Shown: positions 7,262-15,730 of the stretch, one piece after another
How the letters are laid out: every line of letters begins with the position of its first letter
How positions within the stretch are numbered: the first letter of the stretch is position 1
Origin: Acidimicrobiaceae bacterium
GTDB lineage: Bacteria; Actinomycetota; Acidimicrobiia; Acidimicrobiales; RAAP-2
DNA: 46,892 nt
Direction of reading: 5' to 3'
Assembly (NCBI GenBank): GCA_947372925.1
Contig: CANBVQ010000008.1
Coordinates: 1-46,892, forward strand
The notes under the pieces: generated by a model
Seen by the model: only the letters and a program-made list of their open reading frames with translations
What the model was told of the DNA's origin: nothing
The model's database searches: none
Made by a program: the position numbers and the translations under genes

Positions 7262-8226
7262 CGCCGAGCAGTCACGACAAAGAAGTCGCGAATCCAGCCC
7301 TCAACAAAAACAAAGGGGCTGTGCTGTGAGCCAGGCAACGTGACCGAGAACCCTCCGGCGGGCTTGTGATTGGGCGTGGGGGCCATCCCCAAGATGGGCC
7401 AGTAGGGGTTGATGTCGAGTTCCATCCCCTTGACGAGGCCGGCCTGAACCATGGCGTGAGCCAACTCTGAGGGGAGACACTTAGCCATCGTTGCGACATA
7501 GACCAGGTTGCCCGACGCATCGAGTCCGGCACCCGTGCGGGACTGGCGGAGAACTGGGCCCACAGTGGCCCCCCAGAGGCTCTGTGAGGGATTTAGGGCC
7601 GGAGTCGTGACCTTGCCACCCTCCACCAGAAATTGAAGGTTTTGGCGAAACACAACGCCTGTGAAGCCGGCTGGTGCCTGATAGGCCGCTCCAGCCCACA
7701 TGGCGACATGACCGTCAGTGTCGATAGCCATTGTTGCGTAGCCCGGCTTAAATGGGGCCAGAACGGCACTACGGACCTTGAGTCCGCCGGACCGCGCCGA
7801 GAGCTTGAAAGCGCCATTGAAAGCCCCTAGAACGCCATCTAGGCCCTCCTGGCCGGCGAAATCAATCTTGTTAGACATCCCGGCAAGAGACTTTTGAGCA
7901 TTCGGTGGATCCTCGGAACCGGGGTGCCACGAAAGTTTGGTCGTCGTCTTACGGAACCGAGCGGCGAGGAAGGTAATCCCGCCAACGGTCACCTGCTTCT
8001 TATCGGAGAAGACGCCTTGGGTTCCTCGGCCGACAACGGTCCAGCCAGCTTGGGGCGTTTCCTTCGGCACAGTCGTGACGGTGGCCTCTTCGCTCGCCGA
8101 GGTGGCTGCATCCGCAGATCCGCGGGAGGTGGTGACGTACAACGTGGTGCCGGCAGCCACCAGGGCTGCCGACACCACGATAAGACCTAGGCGCCGACGT
8201 CGCTTACGACGTAGAGCGGCGCGCAC
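7258..8226 (-). CDS. Membrane-anchored phosphodiester glycosidase-like protein
   Basis: The 322-residue protein starts with a strongly basic stretch (RRKRRRR) and a single hydrophobic helix (about 13-30), so it is exported and anchored or cleaved. The rest resembles the phosphodiester glycosidase (NAGPA, DUF2233) fold: FNGAFK, an SRTGAGLD-type turn, and AHAMVQAGLVKGMELD before a short C-terminal strand. Known relatives remove N-acetylglucosamine from phosphodiesters or act on surface glycans; the substrate here is unknown. The GTG start at 8226 lies three bases after the qcrB stop, which makes it the last gene of the ctaE-qcrCAB unit. Family assignment rests on motif memory, not on a search. 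Confidence 0.65.
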   Translation of the reverse strand: MRAALRRKRRRRLGLIVVSAALVAAGTTLYVTTSRGSADAATSASEEATVTTVPKETPQAGWTVVGRGTQGVFSDKKQVTVGGITFLAARFRKTTTKLSWHPGSEDPPNAQKSLAGMSNKIDFAGQEGLDGVLGAFNGAFKLSARSGGLKVRSAVLAPFKPGYATMAIDTDGHVAMWAGAAYQAPAGFTGVVFRQNLQFLVEGGKVTTPALNPSQSLWGATVGPVLRQSRTGAGLDASGNLVYVATMAKCLPSELAHAMVQAGLVKGMELDINPYWPILGMAPTPNHKPAGGFSVTLPGSQHSPFVFVEGWIRDFFVVTARR

Positions 8227-8229
8227 GAC

Positions 8230-9756
8230 TTAGCGCTCTACCGTGCGAACACCGTCGCTCGATGGCGCTTCATCCTTCACGACGAATGTCGGCACCGGCA
8301 CGGCAACTTCTTCGTGGTGTTCCATTTCTTCGTGATACGGAGCGGCCGCTGAGACGTATTCACCTTCGGACGTACGAGTCACCAAGTTCGGGGTCTTACG
8401 ACGACCCGATCCGTCGGCATCACGCATCTCTTGGCAAATCTTCAACGTGATGATGTACGTCAAGACGGGAACGATAAAGGTCGCGATCCTCATGAACCAC
8501 AGAACGTTGTTCAAAGACAGGTGCATGAAGTTGGCGATGACGTCAGTGGAGCTGGCGATGAAGAGCCAAATCACCAGAGCCAGGACGGCCGAACCAGCCG
8601 CCGTGCGAACTGGCACTTCGCTGGGTCGGTCCAGCAAGTTGTGCAGTTCCTTGTCACCCGTGAGCTTGCGCTCAAGTGCGGGCCAGGCGTAGGCAATTCC
8701 GAAGATGATGCCGGGCAGAATCAGCGCCGGGAACGTTACTTCCCAGGGAATCGTGTGGCCGAAATTATTCGTCTGCCAGGCCGGCGCAATACGGAGGGCA
8801 CCGTCCAAGAAACCCATGTACCAGTCAGGCTGCACGGCGTAGGAAATCTTCGCAGCGTCGTACGGACCGAAGAGCCAGATTGGGTTGATCTGCACGAATG
8901 CACCCAGCAGCGCCGTTACACCGGTCACGATGAAGAGATAGCCGGTGGTCTTACCCATGAACACGGGGAACATTGGGGTGCCGACCACATTCTTTTCGGT
9001 GCGACCAGGCCCAGGGAACTGCGTGTGCTTTTGTCGCACCAGCAAGAACAAGTGAGCCCCAACCATCGCCATGATGATGCCGGGAACCAGCAGTACGTGG
9101 AGGATGAAGAATCGAGGAATCACCGCGGTACCGGGGAAGTTTCCGCCGAAGATAAAGAAGGCGAGATACGTACCAACGACGGGGACCGATTCCAAAATCG
9201 AATAGGCGATTCGAAGACCAGTACCCGAGACCAAGTCGTCGGGAAGCGAGTAGCCCAGGAATCCGTTCACGATGCCCAAGGTCAACAACGTGGTGCCGAT
9301 TGAGTAGTTCAACTCACGAGGCTTACGGAAGGCTCCAGTGAAGAACACGCGGGCCATGTGGACGACCATTGCACCGATGAAGATGTCGCAGGCCCAGTGG
9401 TGCATTTGGCGCATCAAAAGCCCGCCGCGTACGCCAAACGTCAGATCAACTGAGGAGGCAAATGCCTGTGTCACCTTGATGCCGTAGAGCGGGGCGTAGG
9501 AACCGCGGTAGGTAACGACCGTCTGACTCGGTACGTAGTACAGGGTTAGGAATGTTCCGGTGACCAAAATAATTACGAACGAATAGAGCGCAATCTCACC
9601 CAGCATGAAGGACCAGTGGTCGGGGAAGATCTTGTCGAGGAAATTGCGCGCCTTGGCGGAACCAAGGCGGTCGTCCAACTCGTTCAGTGCGTGCCCAACG
9701 TTGCCGTAGGGGCCGCGGGCTGCCTTGGCAGTCCGCTTCGTCTTTACTTCGCTCAT
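8230..9756 (-). CDS. qcrB: Cytochrome bc1 complex cytochrome b subunit
   Basis: The 508-residue protein is the quinol-oxidising cytochrome b of the bcc complex. Haem ligands are His119/His133 and His220/His235; the second pair is 15 residues apart, as in cytochrome b6. The quinol-site motif is PDWY (310-313) in place of the common PEWY. Eight or more helices are followed by a charged tail of about 70 residues with HEEMEHHEE. I start it at the ATG at 9756, because it overlaps the qcrA stop in ATGA; an in-frame ATG four codons upstream lies inside qcrA. It works with QcrA and QcrC, passing electrons to the aa3 oxidase without a soluble cytochrome c in this type of supercomplex. Confidence 0.96.
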   Translation of the reverse strand: MSEVKTKRTAKAARGPYGNVGHALNELDDRLGSAKARNFLDKIFPDHWSFMLGEIALYSFVIILVTGTFLTLYYVPSQTVVTYRGSYAPLYGIKVTQAFASSVDLTFGVRGGLLMRQMHHWACDIFIGAMVVHMARVFFTGAFRKPRELNYSIGTTLLTLGIVNGFLGYSLPDDLVSGTGLRIAYSILESVPVVGTYLAFFIFGGNFPGTAVIPRFFILHVLLVPGIIMAMVGAHLFLLVRQKHTQFPGPGRTEKNVVGTPMFPVFMGKTTGYLFIVTGVTALLGAFVQINPIWLFGPYDAAKISYAVQPDWYMGFLDGALRIAPAWQTNNFGHTIPWEVTFPALILPGIIFGIAYAWPALERKLTGDKELHNLLDRPSEVPVRTAAGSAVLALVIWLFIASSTDVIANFMHLSLNNVLWFMRIATFIVPVLTYIITLKICQEMRDADGSGRRKTPNLVTRTSEGEYVSAAAPYHEEMEHHEEVAVPVPTFVVKDEAPSSDGVRTVER

Positions 9757-10691
9757 GAGCGCTCCCAATATCCAGGGCCAACGGGTTCGAGGTAGTCACT
9801 TTGACTACGGAGATAGCCGTCCTTGTCGATGAACAGCGGGAGCTGTGGCAACGGACGAGGAGCGGGACCGAAGTTCGGCTGTGCACCCACGGTGACATCG
9901 AACATCGACTGGTGACACGGGCAGACGAGCAACTGCAACTGCTGCTCGTAGAGACCCACGGGGCAGCCGAGGTGACTGCAGAGCTTCGAGTAGGCGACGT
10001 AGCCCGCGGGGCCCCAGGTCTCGCGACCCTTCTTCGTGGTGAAGTCTTCGGTGTCCAAACGGATAATGATCGTCTGGTCCACCGCTTGACCATTCGTCGT
10101 CTCTTCAAAACCTTCAGGGAAGACGGTGGCTACTTCGGAAATTTTGTAGTCATCAACGTGAATGCGACGACCGTCCTGGGTGACCAGATAGGAACCCTTT
10201 TTCCAGTCAGTGCGCGTCAGCGTCTTACCGGGCAACGGCCCAAGGCTGCGCAGAACGGGAAACAGTGCAACTATTCCAAAGACACCAAGTCCTCCACCGA
10301 GCAGGGCACCCAACATGGGGCGACGCTTGATAACGCCACCACCCCGCTGAATGATCGCGGCGGCGAAGGCGTCACGCTCTTCGTCAGTACTGCGGAGGTC
10401 GTGGCGCTCTTCAACGAATGGGCCCTTTGGCATGAGGTACTTACCCCAGGCGACGACACCAATACCAATGAGGCTAAAGGCGATACCCACCGTGCTACCG
10501 AGAATCCACGGCGCGGCATCGACCCAGTAGGCCCAGCCGAAACCGATGAAGCCGACGAAGCCGAGGACGAAAAGGAGTGCAATCCATCGCTCAACGCGCT
10601 CGGGGTTTTTCGCCGCGGGCTGCATGCGGGGGTCATTTTCCGAAACGCTTGAAAGCGAGACGGGTGTGCGGTGTTCTTCGTTCGTGCTCAC
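9753..10691 (-). CDS. qcrA: Rieske iron-sulfur subunit of the bc1 complex
   Basis: The 312-residue protein has the three-helix N-terminus typical of actinobacteria (about 36-56, 60-82, 127-147) before the Rieske domain. The 2Fe-2S ligands are Cys238, His240, Cys257 and His260, and Cys243/Cys259 form the stabilising disulfide. A KRRPML stretch (122-127) immediately before helix 3 looks like a twin-arginine signal; in Streptomyces the third helix of QcrA is inserted by Tat, so the same is expected here. Both ends overlap neighbours by four bases in ATGA. The gene order ctaE-qcrC-qcrA-qcrB is the usual actinobacterial one. Confidence 0.96.
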   Translation of the reverse strand: MSTNEEHRTPVSLSSVSENDPRMQPAAKNPERVERWIALLFVLGFVGFIGFGWAYWVDAAPWILGSTVGIAFSLIGIGVVAWGKYLMPKGPFVEERHDLRSTDEERDAFAAAIIQRGGGVIKRRPMLGALLGGGLGVFGIVALFPVLRSLGPLPGKTLTRTDWKKGSYLVTQDGRRIHVDDYKISEVATVFPEGFEETTNGQAVDQTIIIRLDTEDFTTKKGRETWGPAGYVAYSKLCSHLGCPVGLYEQQLQLLVCPCHQSMFDVTVGAQPNFGPAPRPLPQLPLFIDKDGYLRSQSDYLEPVGPGYWERS

Positions 10692-11611
10692 TGGCGGTCT
10701 CCTACCCAGAATGCGGCGAGGGCCAAAATACCAATACCCAACGCGAGTGCAACAAATCCTTCGGCCACTGGGCCAAGTCCACCCATACCGATTCCACCAA
10801 TGTTGTTGGGGTTCTGGATGTCAACTTTTACGTACTTCACAATGTCTGCCACTTGCGCGTCAGTCAGACTGCTCGAGAAGTTCGGCATGTTGCCCGGACC
10901 ACTTCGAATCGCCGTGGCGATCTGTGTGGCCGTGATGTCCGAGTCCTGCAACGTCGGGGCGTACGTACCGGCGGCCAGCGCGTCACCACCACCGGTGATG
11001 GTGTGACAGGCGGCACAGTTCAACGCGAAGAGATTCAGACCTTCAGCGCGACTCGCGTCGTTCGTATTGACGACTGGTACGTAGGGGTAGGCGTTCGACA
11101 GCGAGTTAACCCATTCGGCGATGGCCAAGCTCTGGAGCGGACTCAAACGGGAAGGCTTCCGGGGCGCCTGAATCGCTGTGGGATCGGCTGCGGGCATACG
11201 TCCGGAGGAGATCCAAAAGTCGATAACCGCGGGGCCGAGATTAATCAAGCTCGGGTAGGCCTCGGGATTGCCCTGGGACAATACGCCGTCAGCCTTGACG
11301 CCGTGGCACGACGAGCAGTTCTGCATGTAGAGGGCTCGACCAATGGCTCGCAGTTCGGCCGCGGTCTTACCCGTGACAGCCGAAGGCGACTTGTACGTAA
11401 TGGCGTCAGAGCCGTACTGCACGACATTGCCCTTTGAGTCCTTAACGGTGTTCGTAGCAGTGGGCTCACCGATATTGGAGGCCACGCCGGATCGGGCGCC
11501 AGCCTTTTCGTCGTCAGCGGCATGAGCCGTGACGGCGAAAACCGAGAAGGTGCCCAAGAAGAGCACGAACAGAGCTGCGAACGAGCGGCGGAGTGTGGAG
11601 AGGGTGATCAT
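10688..11611 (-). CDS. qcrC: Dihaem cytochrome c subunit of the bc1 complex
   Basis: The 307-residue protein has an N-terminal signal sequence (about 1-31), two cytochrome c domains with CSSCH at 99-103 and CAACH at 199-203, and a C-terminal membrane helix (about 281-301). Likely axial methionines are Met139 (GRMP) and Met242 (NMPNF). QcrC links cytochrome c1 function and electron delivery to CuA of CtaC, replacing a mobile cytochrome c. It starts seven bases after the ctaE stop and overlaps qcrA by four bases. About 50 residues between the signal and the first haem domain are low in structure. Confidence 0.96.
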   Translation of the reverse strand: MITLSTLRRSFAALFVLFLGTFSVFAVTAHAADDEKAGARSGVASNIGEPTATNTVKDSKGNVVQYGSDAITYKSPSAVTGKTAAELRAIGRALYMQNCSSCHGVKADGVLSQGNPEAYPSLINLGPAVIDFWISSGRMPAADPTAIQAPRKPSRLSPLQSLAIAEWVNSLSNAYPYVPVVNTNDASRAEGLNLFALNCAACHTITGGGDALAAGTYAPTLQDSDITATQIATAIRSGPGNMPNFSSSLTDAQVADIVKYVKVDIQNPNNIGGIGMGGLGPVAEGFVALALGIGILALAAFWVGDRQ

Positions 11612-11618
11612 TATTTGC

Positions 11619-12215
11619 CTACTTCAACAAGAAGAGAGCCGAGTACAAACCGACCCAGATGACGTCAACGAAGTGCCAGTAGTACGAGACACCTTGGAAC
11701 GCGGCGAGCTCACCGGCATCCCCTTCGCGGCCCTTCATGCGGTAGAGCAAGAGGCCCATGGCGACGAGGCCGAGGAATACGTGAAGTCCGTGAAGACCGG
11801 TCGTGATGTAGAAGACCGAACCGTACGAGTTCGTGTACCAGCGGGTCGTCAGGTTGATCCACTCGTAGACCTGGTTGGCGACAAAGACGGCACCCATAGC
11901 GATGGTGATCCAGACCCAGCGCTTGGCCTTAGCCCGCTGGCGGTGCTCTTCGAGCCAGACTGCCCACTGCATCGTGCCCGATGATGCCACCAGGATGATG
12001 GTGAAGATGCCCGCTTGCAATGTGTCGAGTTCGGTGCCGGTGGGCGGCCAAACGGGGACGTGTGCACGGATAGTAAATAGCGCAGCGAAGAGACCGGAGA
12101 AGAACATCAACTCCGAACCGAGCCAAATCATCACACCGATGGCCAGCATCGGTGGACGATCGTGAACGATCTTGTCCTGCTTCGCCAGACCTAGGGAGGA
12201 ATTTGCCTGACTCAC
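11619..12215 (-). CDS. ctaE: Cytochrome c oxidase subunit III
   Basis: The 198-residue protein is a five-helix subunit III as found in actinobacteria, lacking the first two helices of the mitochondrial form. Typical segments are WLGSELMFFSGLFAA, TTGLHGLHVFLG and SYYWHFVDVIWVGLY. It stabilises the catalytic subunit during proton pumping. The start is GTG at 12215 (GTG AGT CAG). Upstream, a TAGAAC hexamer at 12223-12228 lies seven bases before the start, a weak candidate -10. It heads the operon with qcrC, qcrA, qcrB and the glycosidase-like gene, while the other oxidase subunits are encoded 7 kb away on the other strand. Confidence 0.95.
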   Translation of the reverse strand: MSQANSSLGLAKQDKIVHDRPPMLAIGVMIWLGSELMFFSGLFAALFTIRAHVPVWPPTGTELDTLQAGIFTIILVASSGTMQWAVWLEEHRQRAKAKRWVWITIAMGAVFVANQVYEWINLTTRWYTNSYGSVFYITTGLHGLHVFLGLVAMGLLLYRMKGREGDAGELAAFQGVSYYWHFVDVIWVGLYSALFLLK

Positions 12216-12237
12216 GACATATGTTCTACAAGGAAAT

Positions 12238-12270
12238 GGTCCCTCTTCGCCACATTTGGGAAGAGAGACC
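12238..12270 (-). terminator. Hairpin between helD and ctaE
   Basis: On the minus strand GGTCTCTCTTC pairs with GAAGAGGGACC across an 11-bp stem with one mismatch and a loop of about 11 bases. It starts seven bases after the helD stop and is followed only by ATTTCC, not a T-run. It probably ends or attenuates helD transcripts before ctaE. Confidence 0.55.
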
Positions 12271-12276
12271 TGGTCG

Positions 12277-14580
12277 CTAGGACAGACTCGGGGGCAGTTC
12301 GCCGACGTGAACGACCGCCAACCGACGAGTTGGCCGTGTCAATGAGACGTACAGAGTGCGGAGTCCACGAGGCGTAATCGACCCGACGGCGCCACCACGA
12401 CTCGCAATTTCTGAGGGCTCCACCACGACAACACCGTCAAATTCAAGGCCGTTAGCCCCCTCCGAGGGAATAACCACTATGTCCGCTGCTAAACCGGTTT
12501 CGAGATCGTTGGCCGGGTCAATCGCAACCACTCCGTGCTCGGCGAGCAGGGCCACAATTTCTCCCACGCGCGTGGTGGTAACGATGACGGCGATCCGACC
12601 ACCGTGCACTCCGTCGAGCTCTTCGCGAGCCACCCGCGCCAGGGTCGCCCCTAGGGCATCAGCTTCACTACGGACCACGCGAGGCGTACTTCCCGCGCGT
12701 CGCACCGGCACCGGCGGCGTGAGATCCGGCATGGCGGCGTGGAGTGTGGGTGCGGCAAACTCCAACACTTCTTCGGGCGTTCGATAACTGACAGAGAGAT
12801 CGACGCGGCTGGGCTTCTTGGTTGAAGCAAGTATCTCCATCGTCGCGTCCCACGAGGCCGAAGCGGCCGCCGTGGTGGCTTGCGCCATGTCGCCCACGAT
12901 CGTCATCGAGCCCGTCTCGTTACGACGGCCAATGACCCGCAGTTGCATCGCCGACAAGTCCTGGGCTTCGTCCACGACGATGTGGCCGTGCTTAACAAAC
13001 TCTGCTTCATCGAAGTCTCGTTCCACGACGCGCGTCACTACGGTGCGCTCGCGAAGGGCGGCGTCGCGGTGGTGATCGGGCAACTGGTCAACATCTTCGA
13101 GCGTCAGCTCGCTGTCGACAACGCGCGAGTGTCCCCGGGGCTTCTTGCGGGGCCCTAAGAGGACGCGGGCTTCGTCGATCAACGCGAGGTCAGCATCGGT
13201 CCAAGGGATATCACTCATGTACTCCGAGCGAGGTCGCACCAGAAGGCTTATTTCATCGTCGGTGAGAATGTCCCGTCCGGCCACCCGAAGTAGTGCCTCG
13301 GCCCCAAAGAGATCGTGGAGAAGATCTTGACCGGTAAGGCGGGGCCAGATTCGCTGCAGAATCTGCTTGAAGGCCGCGGTGGCACGAATCGCTTCTTCGA
13401 GTCCCCCTTCGACTTCTTCAATTTCCAAATGCTCCGCCGTGACACCCGAACGAGTCCGGTACTGGTCGGCCAATGCTCGAGCGAGTTCGCGACCCACAAC
13501 ACTGCGACGTGGATTGTGTTGCCCACCACGCCGTTTAGCTCGATCCACAATGGCCTTGGTCTCTTCCGGGGTCACCTTCAACACGAAACGGCCAAAGGGC
13601 ACGTCCATGATTTTGCGCAGTGCCCGCTGGCGGGTCGCCAGTGCCCGGGCAATGACTTCCTGCATCCGGATATCGCCCTTGAGCTGGGCCAGCTCGTCAG
13701 ACTCTTTACCTCGCGCGGCTACTCCCCGCACGAGATCTGAGACCGTTGTCAATGTGACACCCGACTCACCGAGTGACGGCAAGACGTTGCCGATGTAGCC
13801 CATGAATACCGGGTTCGGTCCCACGACCAAAACGCCACGCTGGCGCTCCAGTGTGGCGCGGTAGGTGTAGAGGAGGTACGCCGCACGGTGGAGCGCCACG
13901 GCGGTCTTCCCCGTTCCCGGACCACCCTGCACCAACAAGATGGTGTTCAAGTCCGTTCGAATGATTTCGTCCTGCTCACGTTGAATCGTGTCGACGATGT
14001 CACCCATGCGACCGGTGCGTGCTCGGCCCAGAGCCGCCAAGAGTGCGGCCGGTCCACCGAGCGCTAATCCGCCTTCGACAAGACCTTCTTCATTGATGGC
14101 CGGTGCCGTCGCCGACGCGTCGGCCATTGCCGCTCCTTCATCGGAGAGGTACTCGTCTTCGACCGAGAGGACTTGGCGGTTGCGAATCGAGATGTGGCGT
14201 CGGCGCGTTACGCCAAAGTTTTCAATGGCAGTGGCACGATAGAAGGCTTCGGCGATTGGGGCACGCCAGTCAATGATGAGCTGATTCTGATCAAGGTCGA
14301 CGATGGAGATGCGACCGAGGCGATAGGTAGCTTCGCCCTTAGGGCTCGTCGCGGAAAAGTCCAGCCGACCGAAGAAGAGTGGCGTATTGCCAATTTGGAG
14401 GTGATCGATCCGTCGAAGGAAGTTATCCATGGCCCCGTCGCGCACCGAGAGGTCACCGGGGACCCCGTCCGAGACGGCGTAGCGCTTCCGGCTCAGTTCG
14501 GCGTCGGCCAGCATCTGGGCGTGCGCCTCATAGGCGAATTCGAGGAACGTCTGTTCTTCGGCTATTTCGCGCTCATGCAT
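12277..14580 (-). CDS. helD: HelD-type RNA polymerase recycling ATPase (UvrD-like)
   Basis: The 767-residue protein has the superfamily 1 helicase core with HelD features. A coiled N-terminal arm (about 1-60) is followed by the conserved IDWRAPIAEAFYRAT (103-117), Walker A GGPGTGKT (219-226), Walker B DEAQD (537-541), VGDMAQAT (562-569) and SYRTPEEV near 600. HelD proteins push into the RNA polymerase channels and release stalled enzyme from nucleic acid; some actinobacterial forms protect against rifamycins. Whether this one does cannot be seen. An AGGA site lies five bases before the ATG. It is divergent from hemE and probably transcribed alone, ending at the hairpin near 12250. Alternative: an ordinary DNA helicase, less likely given the N-terminal arm. 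Confidence 0.88.
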   Translation of the reverse strand: MHEREIAEEQTFLEFAYEAHAQMLADAELSRKRYAVSDGVPGDLSVRDGAMDNFLRRIDHLQIGNTPLFFGRLDFSATSPKGEATYRLGRISIVDLDQNQLIIDWRAPIAEAFYRATAIENFGVTRRRHISIRNRQVLSVEDEYLSDEGAAMADASATAPAINEEGLVEGGLALGGPAALLAALGRARTGRMGDIVDTIQREQDEIIRTDLNTILLVQGGPGTGKTAVALHRAAYLLYTYRATLERQRGVLVVGPNPVFMGYIGNVLPSLGESGVTLTTVSDLVRGVAARGKESDELAQLKGDIRMQEVIARALATRQRALRKIMDVPFGRFVLKVTPEETKAIVDRAKRRGGQHNPRRSVVGRELARALADQYRTRSGVTAEHLEIEEVEGGLEEAIRATAAFKQILQRIWPRLTGQDLLHDLFGAEALLRVAGRDILTDDEISLLVRPRSEYMSDIPWTDADLALIDEARVLLGPRKKPRGHSRVVDSELTLEDVDQLPDHHRDAALRERTVVTRVVERDFDEAEFVKHGHIVVDEAQDLSAMQLRVIGRRNETGSMTIVGDMAQATTAAASASWDATMEILASTKKPSRVDLSVSYRTPEEVLEFAAPTLHAAMPDLTPPVPVRRAGSTPRVVRSEADALGATLARVAREELDGVHGGRIAVIVTTTRVGEIVALLAEHGVVAIDPANDLETGLAADIVVIPSEGANGLEFDGVVVVEPSEIASRGGAVGSITPRGLRTLYVSLTRPTRRLAVVHVGELPPSLS

Positions 14581-14692
14581 AGGAGTCCTGCTTCCGGTAC
14601 CTCTAGAAAGAGATGAGCAAGCCTAACGGGCAAACGGGGAATCAGGTTGGGGCATTAGAACCTACGATGACTACGCCGTTCCAGGAGGAGCC
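14581..14692. promoter_or_regulatory. Divergent helD/hemE promoter region
   Basis: The 112 bases separate two outward-facing genes. For hemE, TACGAT at 14663-14668 fits a TANNNT -10 box and AGGAGG at 14683-14688 is a strong ribosome site; I see no convincing -35. For helD no box is clear. No operator-like palindrome is evident. Confidence 0.35.
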
Positions 14693-15730
14693 ATGACCGA
14701 GTCAAATTTCCTACGGGCCGCCCGTGGCGAGTCCGTCGACCACGTTCCCGTCTGGTTTATGCGCCAAGCCGGGCGCTCTTTGCCCGAGTACCGGGCCCTT
14801 CGCGGGTCGGGCTCAATTCTCGACGCCATCGCCGATCCGGCCCTCGCCTGCGAGGTCACCATGCAGCCTGTCCGTCGCTACGGGGTCGATGCGGCCATTC
14901 TCTTCTCGGACATTGTCGTACCCGTCGAAGCCATTGGCTTTGGCGTCGACGTCGTTCCCGGTCGTGGCCCCGTCGTGGCCAACCCGTTTGGTTCACGAGC
15001 CGACCTCGATCGCCTTCGGCCCCTCGAAGAAGCCGATATCGCTCACGTCACCAAGACGGTGGACCTCGTGGTCGAGCAGCTTGCTCCGCTTAATGTTCCG
15101 CTCATCGGTTTTGCGGGCGCCCCCTTCACTGTCGCCAGCTATCTCGTCGAGGGCGCTCCGACGCGGACCTTTGGCGTCATCAAGGGAATGATGCACGCCG
15201 ATCCGGCCCTCTTTGATGCCCTCATGGATCGACTCATTCCAATCACCATTTCTTTTCTCCGGGCCCAAGTGCAGCACGGGGCGCAGGCTCTCCAGCTCTT
15301 TGACTCTTGGGCCGGCTCCTTGACCCGTGACGAGTACGTGCGCTACGCCTTGCCCGCCACCAAGCGCGTGCTCGAAGGGGTCGCCGATCTCGATGTGCCG
15401 ACCATCTTGTTTGGCGTGGGGACGGGTGAGCTTCTGGACCTCATGGCCACCGCGAATACCAACGTCATGGGTATTGACTGGCACGTTGATCTCAACGAAG
15501 GTCGCCGTCGGGTCGGGGGTCGCCCCGTGCAGGGCAATCTCGATCCCGCCCGTTGTCTCAATGGTGCCGATCTGGCCGTCACCGCCGCTCGCGAGGTACT
15601 GCAGCGTGCTGGAACCGACGCCGGACACATTTTTAACTTGGGTCACGGGGTACTGCCCGAGACCGATCCGGCCGTTCTCGAAGCCGTTGTTCGCGTCGTA
15701 CACGAAGAAGGAAAGGCTGGCGTGCGATGA
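14693..15730 (+). CDS. hemE: Uroporphyrinogen decarboxylase
   Basis: The 345-residue enzyme converts uroporphyrinogen III into coproporphyrinogen III by removing four carboxyl groups. Family signatures are present: PVWFMRQAGRSLPEYR (about 20-35), GFAGAPFT (about 139-146), FDSWAG (about 203-208), GVGTG (241-245), QGNLDP and FNLGHG near the C-terminus. The two arginines of the N-terminal signature and the Asp of FDSW line the active site in known structures. A strong ribosome site precedes the ATG. Its stop overlaps the hemH start (ATGA), so hemE, hemH and hemY are one coupled operon. Confidence 0.97.
   Translation: MTESNFLRAARGESVDHVPVWFMRQAGRSLPEYRALRGSGSILDAIADPALACEVTMQPVRRYGVDAAILFSDIVVPVEAIGFGVDVVPGRGPVVANPFGSRADLDRLRPLEEADIAHVTKTVDLVVEQLAPLNVPLIGFAGAPFTVASYLVEGAPTRTFGVIKGMMHADPALFDALMDRLIPITISFLRAQVQHGAQALQLFDSWAGSLTRDEYVRYALPATKRVLEGVADLDVPTILFGVGTGELLDLMATANTNVMGIDWHVDLNEGRRRVGGRPVQGNLDPARCLNGADLAVTAAREVLQRAGTDAGHIFNLGHGVLPETDPAVLEAVVRVVHEEGKAGVR

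Noticed and set aside
8431-11437. Long plus-strand frames opposite qcrB, qcrA and qcrC (for example 8431-9303, 9801-10652 and 10577-11437)
   Set aside because: They lie opposite well-identified respiratory genes, are low in hydrophobic pattern and domain content, and arise from G/C-rich codon positions.
10688-11611. QcrC as a possible fusion of two cytochromes
   Set aside because: Two CxxCH sites with one C-terminal anchor is the normal actinobacterial form.
13315-13798. Plus-strand frames opposite helD
   Set aside because: Two overlapping frames without motifs, opposite a well-supported SF1 ATPase gene.
14993-15703. Minus-strand frame of 236 codons opposite hemE
   Set aside because: It is shadow coding; the plus-strand hemE has all family signatures and a strong ribosome site.
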